A stretch of DNA of 64,000 bases from NCBI GenBank assembly GCA_025024175.1, contig QCXZ01000003.1:17442392-17506391 (forward strand). Direction: 5' to 3'. The DNA is from Rhyzopertha dominica. Its lineage: Eukaryota; Arthropoda; Insecta; Coleoptera; Bostrichidae. Shown piece by piece: positions 24,306-59,574 of the stretch; positions within the stretch are counted from its first letter, which is position 1; every line of letters starts with the position of its first letter. The translations under genes were made by a program, and so were the position numbers. The notes beneath the pieces are model-generated. The model was not told where the DNA came from, ran no database searches, and was given only the letters and a program-made list of their open reading frames with translations.

Positions 24306-27250
24306 GCAGGATTGCTATCTTCTATGCATAATTTCAGAAATATTACAATCATGCCCATTCTAGTGTAGTAAATGAATCGGAAAACATTTGAAACCACAAA
24401 AGGGGCCGCCAACCCAGAAGCACTATTCTCCTTTTCCTGTAATATACTTATAAACTGTGTAAATAGCTGCTATGAAACCAAGACAGTAAAGCATTATTGT
24501 CCAAAAATGAATTACTGGTTCTTCGATTTCGTAGAATTTCTTCGTTTGTATGCTGAAGGCTGTTTGAACGGTCTTCAGGTCGTCCAAATTGATGTTATCC
24601 AAAACTAGTGGCTGTAGACGATCCTTTTCGTCTTTTTCTTCAGAAACTGTTGTTATTTCTTGAGGTAATTCAATTGATTTATACCACGGTAGTAGATAGA
24701 GAGGTATACGCACGACCGTGTGCTAACTGTATGCAACTGCGGCCCAGATTTGTAGTCAGTGTGGGAGAGAGAGGTCTAGTAAGAGATGCAATATAGTAGT
24801 AAAAGCGCTCGCCAGTGGCATGCATAATCACACATTCGGTGTGGTGTTTGTATGAAGTTTTTTGAAATAACAAAAATGGGAAAATATTATGTGGTGCCGA
24901 ACACTAACAGTAACGGGAAGAATTACTGTTAGTGTTAGGGCTTTATATGCAAAAAAAAATTAAATCGTCGGAAATGCTCCACATGTAGGGATCATCTCTA
25001 TCGAACAAATGTTTCTGATACAGCTGGTCCTTTATCTACACTTACTATTTTAAAATCCAGAAAGCGGTTAAATCCTCCAAATCAGATCATTTCAAAGTTA
25101 AAAAAAAAATAAAAATATTTTAACCAAACATATTCACAGTGTTGTTTTTGACAATGTAGTGGATGAATTGCTTTCAAACACATATTCGATTTCGTTTCCT
25201 TGTAAAGAACACGAAGGATAAATACTTTCAAAATTTTGTTTATTGTTATATTATAATGAGAATTAAATAGTACTAAAAGCACAATGACAGAGATACTGAA
25301 AAATCATGTGTAAGAAAGAAGAGGGAATCTAGGTTACAGTTTTTTTTTAATTTTTATATTTCCTTGTATGTGTATGTTTAATAAACGTTGACTGCAGAAG
25401 CACCACTTTTTATTTTCTAACACTCTTATTTGATATACTTTTGAAATTCAGTGTGAAATAAGTATTACCCTCATAGTATAAGAAATATATAGAATAGTCG
25501 TATTTCTGTACTTAATTTTGTATCGCGAAAATATATTCAAAATTTTTTTATTTGCTCAACCGTTTTAAAATGCTCGAAAACGTCCAAAAACAAAAATTGA
25601 GCAAAAATTTCGTGTTTGTATGTCTGTCTGTGTGTAGACGCGATAACTTTCGAAAGACTTAACATATGAACTTGAAATTTGGCATACATATAAATCTCAA
25701 CTACCCAAAGCAACACGTTGTTTTTGGGATGAGTAGGGTATAGGGCCCCCTTCCCTAAAATTGCGGGGTAACTACCCTTTTTGCAAACTTATTTTTTGCC
25801 TCTTAGTGTGTGATTAGTAGTATAACTGCGAGTATTATTAGTCTTTATATATTTTCGGTGCAGCAAACTGTTTAGAAGAAAAACGGTCATTTAAAAAAAA
25901 CCTGTTTTTTCCAAATATCTCAGAAAATACTTAATATATTCAAATATGAAAATACCATCCGATAGGAAATAAAATTTCTTACAAAAACTGTTTAAAAAAT
26001 GTTTCCAAAATTTTGACATATTCGAAATATTTCCAAAAAAATAAATTTTGGACCCTATCCAAACAACTTTTTAATTAAATTTCTGATCGAAAAGCACTCT
26101 TGCAATTGTTTTGCTTGGTTAATAATTTTCGAGTTATTTAGAAGGAAACGATTTTACAAATTTATGGATCTTTGCTAATATCACGAGACCGTTTGTCGTA
26201 AAAAAAAGTGTCTAGAGATAAAAATGCTCAAAACCTCATTATTGATGGTATAATATAAGAAATAAAGGCGTAAATTTCATTTTGACAACTTGATCTCGAA
26301 GTATTAGTATTGATTTAATTTGCAGCGGAATTTCATTATCTGACGCAAATCTGTTCTAAAATTGTTGGACAAGTAACAACAGAATCTTACCATTTCCACA
26401 CTTTTTGAAAGATAAATGAACCATCGCTATTCGCTTACGTAATTTTGGAAATCAAATTAATATTATCAACACAGCGTGCGATGTAAAGTAGCCTTATGCA
26501 AACCGGAGAGATTCCCACTATATTCTATCTCTCTCTAACGTGACTGGCTACGGAATCGGCCCGTTCCACACGGCATCGTGCGTATACCTCTCTATCTACA
26601 ACCGTGATTTATACCTTATTTTAGAATCTTGGNAAATTTGTGAGTCAAAGTGTTCAATTTTCTAATTAAAATTAGGAGTGAGTTGAATTACATACGAACC
26701 TTGAAGAGGTGCGATTTCCTTTTGTTTACCACAAGTTTGAACTGGGGCTAATTTATTTAGAACAATTACTATGAATTTATCTTTGGACAAGTTTTGTATT
26801 TTTGGCTTACTTATTGTCAATTCAAAATGTTTGCAATTAGCTAAATTTTGTTTACATCTTAAAAGATGGACTTCGCACGGTGATGTTTCTTCTATCTTCA
26901 TGGGGTTGAGATTTTCACAGAGGAATTCATCTTCGGTGAACTTTTTGCATGCTTCGTTCGTTAGTACATAATTTAGCTCGTTTAGAATTAGGAATTTGGT
27001 CAAAGAGATAATGGATTTATAAGTGGTGTTTATTATAATAGGCAAAGGAAATAGTTGTATATAGTCACAGTTTTCTTTGTCTGTGAGCGGTACTATTATA
27101 TTATGAATACAAGTGTATGAAACTTAGTGTAACTTTTTACTGAAATTACTTTTTCGAACAGTAAGATGTTTTCTAGCTGTACTTCAAACGGTAATTTGTA
27201 CTGATTGGGTAATGGTGTTGAACTTTTATAAGTTCTCCTAGTAAAATACA
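24306..27250 (-). pseudogene. env: Errantivirus-like env remnant, split by a transposon
   Basis: On the minus strand, blocks at about 27240-26640 and 24676-24306 read as one envelope (F-type) glycoprotein of an insect errantivirus. The first has cysteine-rich ectodomain sequence (NEACKKFTEDEFLCENLNP, CEVHLLRCKQNLANCKHFE). The second has the membrane-near part (LDNINLDDLKTVQTAF) and a transmembrane helix (WTIMLYCLGFIAAIYTVY). A P-like element with an 8-bp target duplication interrupts it. No start region, gag or pol was found next to it, so it is an old fragment and not expected to work. Family assignment rests on motif layout only. Confidence 0.65.
24685..26606. mobile_element. P-superfamily-like DNA element, copy 1 (non-autonomous)
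   Basis: The terminal inverted repeats begin CACGGTAGTAGATAGAGAGG and read the same inward from the right end with one change. An exact 8-bp duplication ATTTATAC lies at 24677-24684 and 26607-26614. Near the left end is a short frame with VVPN-x-NSN, resembling the start of a THAP zinc finger. 8-bp duplications plus a THAP start point to P elements; hAT also makes 8-bp duplications and is the alternative. No transposase remains. It interrupts the env remnant. Confidence 0.8.
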
Positions 27251-28079
27251 CGTGTTTATTATTGAACTAGAAATTTGGAGTATTTGTATTAAAATTTGGC
27301 TGATAATAATTAATTATTTCCTAAGCGATTACAGTGGTAATAAATTTTGTTCTTGCGTGTGTTTAATATAATATACTTTCTTAGTAGAAAAATAGATTTG
27401 TTAACCACTTATCAAAATAAAAAAAGTTTTTAGACCATTTTATAATACTTATAAATTTTAACTTACCTTCCGAGTTTGCAAATTGCAAATTTTCTTCACT
27501 TATAACTTCGTTGTGAACAGATTTTAAGAGAAGCTCTTAAGTCGCATGCGAAACGAAATGATGCAACACAAGACAGACACCTGATGTTTGAAAAGCTGCG
27601 ATTGCATTATGTTATATGGCTTCCTTTTTATGTACATTTCTTAAATTTATATTTAAGTTTCCTTGAGTTAGAAAAACTTACAATTTACACATTACATGCA
27701 TGATTTGAATACGTGATTACACGTATTATAAATAATATACTACAAAGCAGATTGGCACAGCCGAATAGTGCAAATACACCTACAACCCTACTGCCTACTA
27801 ACCTAGCACCTGCGCTTGAATGCTTGTAAGTACCTCTTTGCCTATTAAGCAGCGGGTAACGGTATCAGATGCGGTGCAACGTTATTTAATGGTAATGGGT
27901 TGTAAGATTTAGCCGCTTCTCAGCTGGTTAAACTGGGTGCAGTTCAATCAGATCATGGTTGCTTTAGCCAACAATGGTCTGTATTTACAGCTGTTAATCA
28001 ACGACAAGTGCTTTGAATTTGCTACCTGCTTCGGCCAGTACGACGTGGGACGTATTCAGGAAAAAGAAGTGGGCTCAAA
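27251..28079. other. Gene-free stretch with a GC-richer island
   Basis: Mostly AT-rich. Between about 27740 and 28060 composition is more balanced, with codon-like runs broken by stops. I do not recognise a family there. It could be a decayed exon or repeat. Confidence 0.4.
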
Positions 28080-29870
28080 ATTTTAAAAATAAAAATATAA
28101 CCTATGTAATTACAATTAAAAAATATAATTAAAACTTAATTAAAGAGTAACCTATCTATTTACATTTAAATTTACAAAAAGTCAAACTAAAAGTTAGCCT
28201 ATTCCCTATCTAGTTACAATTAAAAAAATTATTAGTATTATAAACATTAAAATTACATTTTATTTGCAGATAATATACAAGCACTATTGATTTTCATCGC
28301 TTTCACTGTCCGTATCCGAATCGCCACTAACTGTTGTTGCAATATTTTGAGGTGGTAATAAAACTGTTTTCTACTTTTTCTACATATTTTATAGTTCTTC
28401 CATTTTTCTGCAGTTATTCTGTTGACCTCTCTTCTAGTTAACTCGATTACGGTAGCAGAACTTTCAGGGTGATCATTATATTTTCTGACATTTCGTTTGA
28501 GACCCGCCCCAAATTAATTCTATGGGGTTGAAGATGCAGAAATATGGAGGCAGCCTTACAATTTCGAGACCTTTCACTCTGGCCATCTCGTCCACCGCCT
28601 ATTTTTTTTTCATCGGGAATGTTTACATTATGTCGTTTTCAAAATTGTATTATATCTGCTTTTCTTGTTGTACTTGACGGAATCTCTTCAGATTGGCGTG
28701 GGTGGAAAGGCGCATTGTCAATTACAATTAAATTTGCAAATAATTGTTTTTCACACCACTCGCACTCTTCAAATAAAGCAGCTGTCATATCCTCATGATA
28801 ATCTGCGTTACAATTTGCAATGTTTTTTACCTATACCATTATTGCATTTTGCACCCAACCATTTTCTCCTACCGCGTGGAGAATAATGAATCGTTTTCCG
28901 CGAGATGGACGCATCTTGAGGAACCGCCACTCAAACCTTTTGTTTTTATGTCATGTGTGTCGAACCATGTCTCGTCAAGATACACAATCCGTTTTCTCTG
29001 CCGACGACATTCTCCAATTTTGGCCAAAAATTCTACACGCCAACGAGTGATTCTTTTCGATTCCATTATGTGCCTACGTCGATTTAATTTTCGAAAATTG
29101 AAGCCCATATCACGGAGCAAACCTCTAAAATATAACAAGCATTAAATTTTTTACGCACTATCAACATAGGTACCATAACTGTGTCATTTTATAACAAATT
29201 TCAATTCCATTTTCTTGTAATTCCTCTACTATTGATTTAGCGGTAGGCACTATATTTTTAGCGTACTATTTATAAATTTTTGTTGTTAAAGCTTCTTTCG
29301 TACTTTCTGTAATACTTTTAAATTTTTTTTGGATTTCCCCTTCTGACAATGATTTCCATCGTTTCGTAAAAAATTTTTAATAACTCTGCTGTCCGTTGAA
29401 TGGGTGATGGATGATTTTCTGAAAGCAAAATTGAATGACAGTTTAAAATCGATACTTTGGCAACAATGGGTCTGTTGCCAACTTTTTTTATTGCAGAATA
29501 TGAATCTACATGAAAAAAATGGACCCCTGTTTTCATTTATTTTCGCAAAGCGCTTAGTTAATGCTTAAAAAAAGATTGTTTATGTTTAAAGTTTGAATCT
29601 CTGACGTCAGCGTTCCCTGGCGCGCTTAGTGCGGTGTAACTGTGTCATGTTGCCACGCCATTTTCTGATCCTGGCATTCCTGTCGGCCGAGATGAGGTTT
29701 CTGAAACCGAAGTCGCAACAGCGTTGCCATTTTATTCCAAACTCAACCGTAATTATGAATTATAAAAACCTACACGCGAATGGATGTGTTGAACGCGATT
29801 CGTTGTTAATCGTCTTAACTGTAAATATTAAACCGTAAAATATATTAAATTAAAATATTAACTTGTAGCG
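28080..29870 (-). mobile_element. DNA transposon with DDE_3-type transposase, copy 2 (broken)
   Basis: The 28080-28260 end carries three degenerate AACCTATCTATTTACAATT repeats. The other end (29540-29870) recurs at 36949-37303, which marks it as part of a mobile repeat. On the minus strand the transposase (about 29536-28290) has FRKLNRRRHIMESKRITRW, the first catalytic block KRIVYLDETWFDTHDIKTKG, then DYHEDMTAALFEE, VIDNAPFH and the third block region HRINLG. Frameshifts and stops make it dead. The exact ends and target duplication are not resolved. Confidence 0.72.
28869..29138 (-). pseudogene. DDE transposase core fragment
   Basis: This is the longest intact piece of the copy 2 transposase. 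It contains VYLDETWFDTHD, with the first catalytic Asp, followed by KTKGLSGGSSR. The corresponding block in copy 1 reads YLDEAWFDTNE. Downstream on the same strand, in another frame, comes the second Asp block VIDNAPFH. Confidence 0.75.
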
Positions 29871-31429
29871 GATATATCGCAAACAGAATTCATTTTATGG
29901 CAGCTGCAGGATAAGTCCATATTTCAAGTGATATTAAAACTGGAACAACTATATATTAAGCAGGTAAACTCGTTTAAACCTGAGTTACAGGGTATATAGC
30001 TGTGATTACATCATTTTATTCAAGTCTCAACCTTTAAATACCAAAATCGCCTAATTTGCGTAAAATCGAAATATCTGGCTACACGAGCTCCATTCATGTA
30101 AAATTCGTCAATCATGCGTGTAAGTCAATTTTGGTAAATTGTCCAAAGATTCATTTGCATCATCTTGCTCCATAATTGCATAGTCTATGTTTGAACAACA
30201 TCGTACCAAGTAAATAAAAACAAAACTTTAACGCGTCCTCCGTTCTCAAACTAAAACGTAAACAAAGGCACAGAACCACAGAACATATGCGTGTTCAACA
30301 GCGACAAAGGTGTCAAGCATGCAACAGGGCATCCGGCGCATCGGCGCAATAGCGGATTGCGTCTCCAGGAACGGTGACGTATCACGAAATATTTGAATTT
30401 GGCGGAAAACCTTTAAATGTAAAAGTAAGACACTAAAACATTACAAATATTTTTTCTATTGCCAGCGTCTAACTCCATTAGGTCCAGGCAAAGTCGCACA
30501 TGTGTTATAATAACGATTTACTGTCAAGGGCAACAACCCCATTGGGTACACAGCTTTTTTTTGAGTTTTCCTGCTCGTCTTCCAAATCGGANCTAACCAT
30601 CACTACNTAGTTACTGTTCTGCATTTCTGATGAAACTTCACTTTCAAAATCGAATGGCCGCCACACTGCCATTTTAAGTTCACTTTTGAAAACACAAGGT
30701 TATGCGCACAACTGACGTTCAAATTAGTTCTAAACAAACTGAAGTATCGTTTGTGAATTACCCATTTTAATCCCTTCCCTTTTGTGTTACTTGAAAACTG
30801 GGTGTCATTCCCAAAAACCTACCTGTATAACATTAGCATAATAATTAAGTATCTTTATGTTGCTAAATGATGGCATCCCTTTTCTAAGAAACCCAAACTT
30901 TACCGAGAAAAAGTTTGCAGTACGGCTCTGTCTAGAATCAACCAGTTATCCTTGTTAGGAATTTATGGTAGGGCAACCCTCCAGTGTTCTCTAACAATGA
31001 GGGATTAACCACAAAATGTAGTAAAATTTTATGGGGTTTAACCAAAAGAGTCTCTCGGATGGGCGTCATGGAGGCGATGAAGGTCGACTATGGGTTCCTT
31101 TGACACCGTGCCAGACGTTTGCAATACTGGCATGTGGTTCATCCCCTCTGCCACAATCAGAAGTAGGCAACCTCTACTAAATAGGGGATACATGTGTATG
31201 TAAAGCTTAAACATATACCATCTCCAGCTTTAATTCATCCCGTGGCCAATTGGACGGGAGGTGGCAGGCTAGATGATGAAGATCGTCTATTCCAAAACCA
31301 TCCGTGATGATTGTTGGCAGCTTTGCGAACTGTTAGAGTTACACACTCCTTATAGCACCCCTTTAAAATTCTGCCTTAAAAAAAGAAGAGTAATGGCCTT
31401 ACCGGGGCAGATAATTTTGATAACATAAA
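29871..31429. other. Gene-free stretch before the LINE
   Basis: No coding exon recognised. The part from about 30960 to 31380 has the look of a repeat (GGAGGCGATGAAGG, GGCATGTGGTTCATCCCC) and may be a LINE 5' region or a SINE. Ns occur near 30591 and 30607. Confidence 0.45.
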
Positions 31430-33595
31430 CATAAACGCGAAAAGAAGGCTTACTTGAATCATGTATTAATGCAGGGTAAATGTTCGAAAACCATTTTCAA
31501 GGAGTTAAAGAAACTTAATATTTACTCACCCACTAAAAAAAATAAAAATCAAATACCTGATGATTTGGCGGATATCGCTGCAATTAACAATTACTTTGTA
31601 TCTGTTTCAAATACTAATGACAGTCCTAATACAGAAACGCTAAACATATTCCTTACCTCAGTAATTCCGGGTGCGAGTGAGTTTAATTTTGAACTTACAA
31701 CGGAAGATGACGTCTATAAAACTCTATTATCAGTGAAATCACAGGCTATAGGAGTAGATGCATTGGGTATTAAAATGTTATTATTATGTTGTCCGACAAT
31801 AATTAAATATATCAGCCACCTCATAAATTTCTCCATTGAAGTGGGTGTATTTCCGGAACAATGGAAGTCAGCTTATGTAATTCCTTTGCCTAAATGTAGT
31901 TGACCGACTGAATTAAAAGATCTTCGACCAATAAGCATTTTACCATTACTCTCAAAAAATTTTGTATTATCAAATTAAGCATCACTTGGAATCTCATAAT
32001 ATTTTACCTTCTAACCAATCAGGATTTAGGAGTGGTCACAGCTGTTCGACAGCTCTATTGTGCGTTACTGATGATATTTTAACTGCAACAGATAATAAAA
32101 TGCTGACTACCCTAGTCTTGTTAGATTTCTCTTTTGACCGTGCTAATCACAGATTGCTAATTGGAATGCTTCACTATATAGGTTTTAGTGATAAAGCAGT
32201 TCAGTTTATGTCATCATACTTACAAAATAGACAGCAGTCAGTGGTATATAAAGGATTAATCTCCAGTAATTTAACAATAACTAATGGGGTTCCACAAGGC
32301 TCTGTACTCGGACCATTGTTGTTTGCTATTTATACTTCTCAGTTTAAAAATTCACTAAAGTATTGTGCCAGTCACTTCTATGCGGACGATACGCAAATTT
32401 ATTTATCCTACTATCATACGGAGGTACAGATGGCAAATAACAGAATAAATCAAGATTTGGAATCTCTCTCCCACGTAGCTAATAACTATTGTTTAACTCT
32501 GAACCCATCTAAATCTCAAATTATGCTTTCTGGTCCGCACCATTTAAAACGTGACTTTAGTCATTTAATAAATGTAAAAATAGATGGTGAAAATCTACAA
32601 CTGGTTACCACATGTAAAAGTCTAGGAGTTTATCTTGATAGTGATTTACGTTTTGATACACAAGTCAATAAGGTCATTAAATCTTCTTTTTCTAATTTAA
32701 AAGTAATTTATCATCATTCTAATCTGTTAAGTCAGCGCGTGAAAATTAGGTTTTGTCAGTTACTTGTTATGTCGCACCTAAACTTCTGCAGCACTGTGTA
32801 TGGTCCGTGCCTTACAAAATATAATAATAAGAGACTTCAAAGAATACAAAAATCATGTATTAGACTGATTTATAATTTGAAGAAAAACACTTCAGTTACA
32901 GCACATAAAAATAATTTGGGGTGGCCGTCTGTGGTGCAGAATAGATTTCTGCACTATGGCGTACTGTGCTACAATCTAATTTGCACTAAACAACCTGAGT
33001 ACCTTTTCAAAAAAATAGTCTTCAGTCAGAAAATACACCCTTTAAATGTAAGGCAAATCAATGTAGCTACAATACCACAACATCGAACTACAATGTTTAA
33101 ACGATCTTTCTCCTACATAGTCTCTAAGGTATTGAATATGGTTTTTGATCTAATCACTGCATGTAGTCTAAGCACCTTCAAGTTACGATTAAAATCACTT
33201 ATTCAGAAATCATTATTTAATTTTAGTTTCTTGATTTAATTAAATTTCTTTTTTATATATTTTTTATTGTAAAACTTCTGTAACCTTCTTGCTAAGTGTC
33301 ATNCTAAAGGAAAAGAAAAAGTTCGTCATCTGCGTTACAATAAATTATTTTTCTCTGTAATCAGTAGTAAAGGGGTAGGGTAGATCATTGTCTTGTGTAA
33401 CGTCAGTTTCACAAGCAGTGACTATTTCTCCTTTTCAGTCTGCTATCTATCATCATCAATAACGTAATTATTATGTATTAATTAGGATTTTACTAATTAT
33501 CATTTTTCTTTTCATGTAACACTATGTAATAGCAGCTGAATAAAACGATTTATTATTATTACTATTATTATATTTATTCCGTAACTTATGTCATA
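31430..33595 (+). mobile_element. 5'-truncated non-LTR retrotransposon (CR1/L2-like)
   Basis: The element contains a truncated ORF2 with reverse transcriptase in two frames (31454-31903 and 31962-33239), then an untranslated tail ending in ATT-type repeats at about 33550-33590 in place of poly(A). The endonuclease domain is missing, which fits 5' truncation during target-primed insertion. It sits just upstream of the first exon of FAS copy B. Confidence 0.85.
31454..33239 (+). pseudogene. LINE reverse transcriptase, frameshifted
   Basis: The first block holds the pre-RT part with VGVFPEQWKSAYVIPLPK, then a stop at 31904 and a frameshift. The second block (425 residues) has SGFRSGHSCSTALL, GVPQGSVLGPLLFAIYTSQF and the catalytic YADDTQIYLSY, followed by thumb sequence. 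The usual DFSKAFDTVNH motif reads DFSFDRANH, consistent with a six-base loss at a normally conserved site. The element cannot move on its own. Clade assigned from the YADDTQ and GVPQGSVLGP style. Confidence 0.85.
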
Positions 33596-34201
33596 ATATG
33601 CGCAAAACCACATCATACTACAGGAGAATTGGGGCAGCCAAAGAGCTTAAAGGATTTCAAAATATGCGAAGCGCATCTTCGTCAAAGCCAGCGGCTCCTG
33701 GGCAAGCTCCCACCTATTGGCGTTAAAACGCGTCCACAGGGAGTGTACAGGTATTTTCCTGTGACCATGTTCTCAGTCAAAGCACATACGGACGAGAATA
33801 CCACGGACGACTACAGCTTCAGTTTCTAAGCATACATTCATGGCTGTTGACTTCAATTCATTAGTCTGCACTGAAGCTAATGTGGTTATTATAATTTTGT
33901 TCAATATTCTTAAAACTTTGCCAAGAAAAATTAATATTTAAGTGACAAAGGAATATTCATCGCTTACATTTTATATTATCATCCGTAATAACAATAGGCA
34001 TTTGTATTAGGTAGTCTGCTTTGTACGGAAATTAAATGGGCATATTTATTAGTACTATTGTGGTGTATTAAGGTGTATTTAGTTAACATATTAATTTTTG
34101 CATTCGAATGCAAACGCCAGCGGCTTCCACAAGTACTTAGTTGCTATGTAGTGCGCTAAATTAGTGGTGCCGCAGAAAGCGCAGAATAAATAATCTTCAT
34201 T
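33596..34201. promoter_or_regulatory. Upstream region of FAS copy B exon 1 (possible promoter)
   Basis: About 600 bp between the LINE tail and the predicted start codon of copy B. No clear TATA box or initiator stands out, but this is where a copy B promoter and 5' UTR should lie. A short open frame at 33629-33829 has no recognised family. Confidence 0.3.
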
Positions 34202-57153
<22,952 letters not shown>

Positions 57154-59019
57154 GTACAAATTTTAATCTAGAGAAATGTTATTTGGTTAACTCGATATTT
57201 AATCTTAGTTACATGGTAGCGCCAAACCTTCTCAAGCACACAAAGATCTAGGAATCGCAACTCAAGTTTTCATTCATCTTGTGGTTAAATTAGACTGTAT
57301 CATTCTGCCCGGAAGAAATAATAAAATAGTTAATTAGAAGTAATATCATGCGCACGATTTTCACGGCTTTTATACTTTTTAATATTTGTGTTCTTCTATT
57401 CTATTTGTCCAGGTTTCATACGAATTCACAAAACTTATATTAGTTTACCAGCCGGCATATAGATGCCAGCTTTCTTGTAAGGCCACTTGATACTGTATTC
57501 ATATTCACACGTTCAAATATCTAAAATTACCAAATGTACCTGTAAGGGGCAGTCCAAATTAAAAACTTCGAAGGACCATTTTTCGTATATTTTCGCTTAA
57601 TCAACACCTTACAACAGGTTCTGAATAACAACACAAAACAACGACGTGCTTGCTTTTTTCGTGACAACCATGCATAATCTTACAGTTCAAAATTATTATA
57701 TAATAACTTTGTTACAGTTCTCTGTCAAAGCCCTCAATTGCTAGTAACCTCCAACCTCATGAGCTGGCGGTGGCGCGAAAATTCAAATAGGTAAACAAAT
57801 AATACTAAACTTGTACAGTACCAATGTCAGTTAGTGCATATTTGTTGCGTACAATTTGTTCATTGCCTATAATGACTGCTGCATAATTTCTCACCATAGC
57901 TGTTGTCAGAATTATTACTCTACCAATTTCAAAGAGGATTGTCAAATACGTCACTCTAGTAAGGACTAAGAGCCGGTTTCTCTTCTCTATTTTAAGCTAC
58001 AATCAACTCTATTTTTAAAATATAAACCAGTTACTGGGTTGCTTTTAGCTAATATCAACTTTAAAAAAGAGAATAGGAACCGACCCTAAAACTTTAGGGC
58101 TTATGGTTCGCGCGCGTTTTTTAATCGAACCAAATGCCTACTTTTTAGACATATCAGTAAGTATAGCTGAGCTTAAGAATTAAGTAACACGCAGAAGGAA
58201 ACAGTTTTGAATGTTTATATGTTAATTTAAATACATTGTTAAGTTTTGTGTAACAACAAATGACTGTTTGGTTTAAGTGAAACAACAAAAAGCAAAACAT
58301 ATGTATGTTATTCCTTTACGTTTATTACAGCACTCTAGTTCGGCGAATAGAGCGAATAAAGCCGTTGACACCCTTTTGAGACACGCGATCATAAGGCCTT
58401 TCTAACACAACTATACCCCACCAAAGTCCCTGTTGGTTGTGACAATCTCTGCAGTATTTTCTCCATGCCTGGCTGACTAAAACTAGCGGTTTATGGTATA
58501 TAAAGTCGGTAATCACGTATTTAATTATCCTTTGTTCTTCGGTATGTCTCCCCCAGCATTTTTTAAACATCATCACCACGCCTATTCTGTTAGTTTAAGT
58601 ATATGATTATGTTTACAAATGTATTTTACATTAGTTTAATCACTAATACACTACATCCTTTCTCATTTTTTCACAACTAAATATACACTCAAACTTAAAA
58701 CTAGTGGACTCCAGCTGAATTAAAGATATATTGGTAAACAATGAGATACAGTAATAGAACACACCTAAATTCACTATCACATATAACGATATAAAATAAC
58801 ATAATAACTAATAATAAAACACTTGTATTTAAATCTTACTTCCTTAACTAAACCTAAACAATAGAAACATGACGTAGGTATAAACACAGTGGTGTGTGAT
58901 GTAGGAAAGAATTTGTTTATGTAACATTTTGACCAAAATAGTAATATAACAAATTGTTTCCACACCATCCATACATTATATTTGACTGTATTTATTATTT
59001 TAATTTAGTTATGCTTGTT
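57154..59019. other. FAS copy B intron, no gene recognised
   Basis: 1.9 kb of AT-rich sequence, presumably the intron before the KR active-site exon. Minus-strand open frames at 58325-58968 have no family resemblance. Confidence 0.5.
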
Positions 59020-59075
59020 GAGCTTTTGAAGAAGGCTGCGTAGCGATTGAAATGCTGACATTTGGTTATGCCAGA
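59020..59075 (+). ncRNA. Hammerhead-ribozyme-like motif, third copy
   Basis: It reads TTGAAGAAG, stem GGCTGCGTAGCGATT, then GAAATGC. The order (CUGANGA-like box, stem II, GAAA) parallels the motifs at 24151 and 44692. It suggests a further Penelope-like pseudo-LTR remnant; no coding part is seen beside it. Confidence 0.3.
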
Positions 59076-59284
59076 AATAAATGTGGAAGTTGAATTAAAG
59101 ACAGGTATTCTATTATTTGTATTTAATAACTTCCAAAAGCTCTACTAGACTATACCATACCTTCCGTTCCTCTTTTTTTAAATGTACTACATTTTTTGTC
59201 AATTATTGGCCGTTGTTGTCATCTCTAATTAGCACATCGTCATCTTTCCGATTAATGATAGTGTAAAACTGTTAATAATAGTAA

Positions 59285-59531
59285 TGTAACGCTCAGCCGG
59301 CGTATCGTCATGCGGCCACCGCACGTACCGTACCTGCTGCTTGGACGAGCGCTGCGACGAGGACGTGCAGGACCCGCAGTCTCCAAGGAGTTTGAAGTGG
59401 TTATTAAATAATAGAACTGGATTGTCAATATTTTAAAAAGCACATAATATTATACTTTCTATTATTAACACGAGTATTATTTGCTTTCATAAACAAATCC
59501 TCTAAAGTACGCACGTACTAGCGACGTTATA
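59285..59531 (+). repeat. Candidate 5' LTR of the Gypsy element
   Basis: The limits are inferred: TGTAACG at the left, CGTTATA at the right, then AAG and the primer site. A GC-rich block (59294-59390) would be in U3. The partner LTR cannot be seen. Confidence 0.45.
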
Positions 59532-59534
59532 AAG

Positions 59535-59553
59535 TGGCGCTCAAACGTGGGGC
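59535..59553 (+). promoter_or_regulatory. Reverse transcription primer binding site, tRNA-Lys-like
   Basis: It begins TGGCGCTCAA and ends CGTGGGGC. With one substitution and one extra A it matches the site known to pair with the tRNA-Lys 3' end in other retroelements. Confidence 0.6.
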
Positions 59554-59574
59554 ATCTCCCTACAAAGTTTTGTA

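Noticed and set aside
24608..24873. Short open frames across the left end of the P-like element
   Set aside because: They run through the terminal inverted repeat and recur in the second copy with different reading; not genes.
26662..27045. Standalone host secreted protein gene
   Set aside because: The frame continues in the same style on the far side of the 24685-26606 insertion with a transmembrane helix, so it reads better as part of an envelope remnant.
27740..28060. Bacterial gene transferred into the insect
   Set aside because: No recognisable protein family or intact frame; composition alone is not enough.
15460..34201. Search for FAS thioesterase or ketosynthase exons between the copies
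   Set aside because: I looked for the ketosynthase cysteine motif and for Gly-x-Ser-x-Gly thioesterase blocks and saw none, but exons under about 150 nt could be missed by eye.
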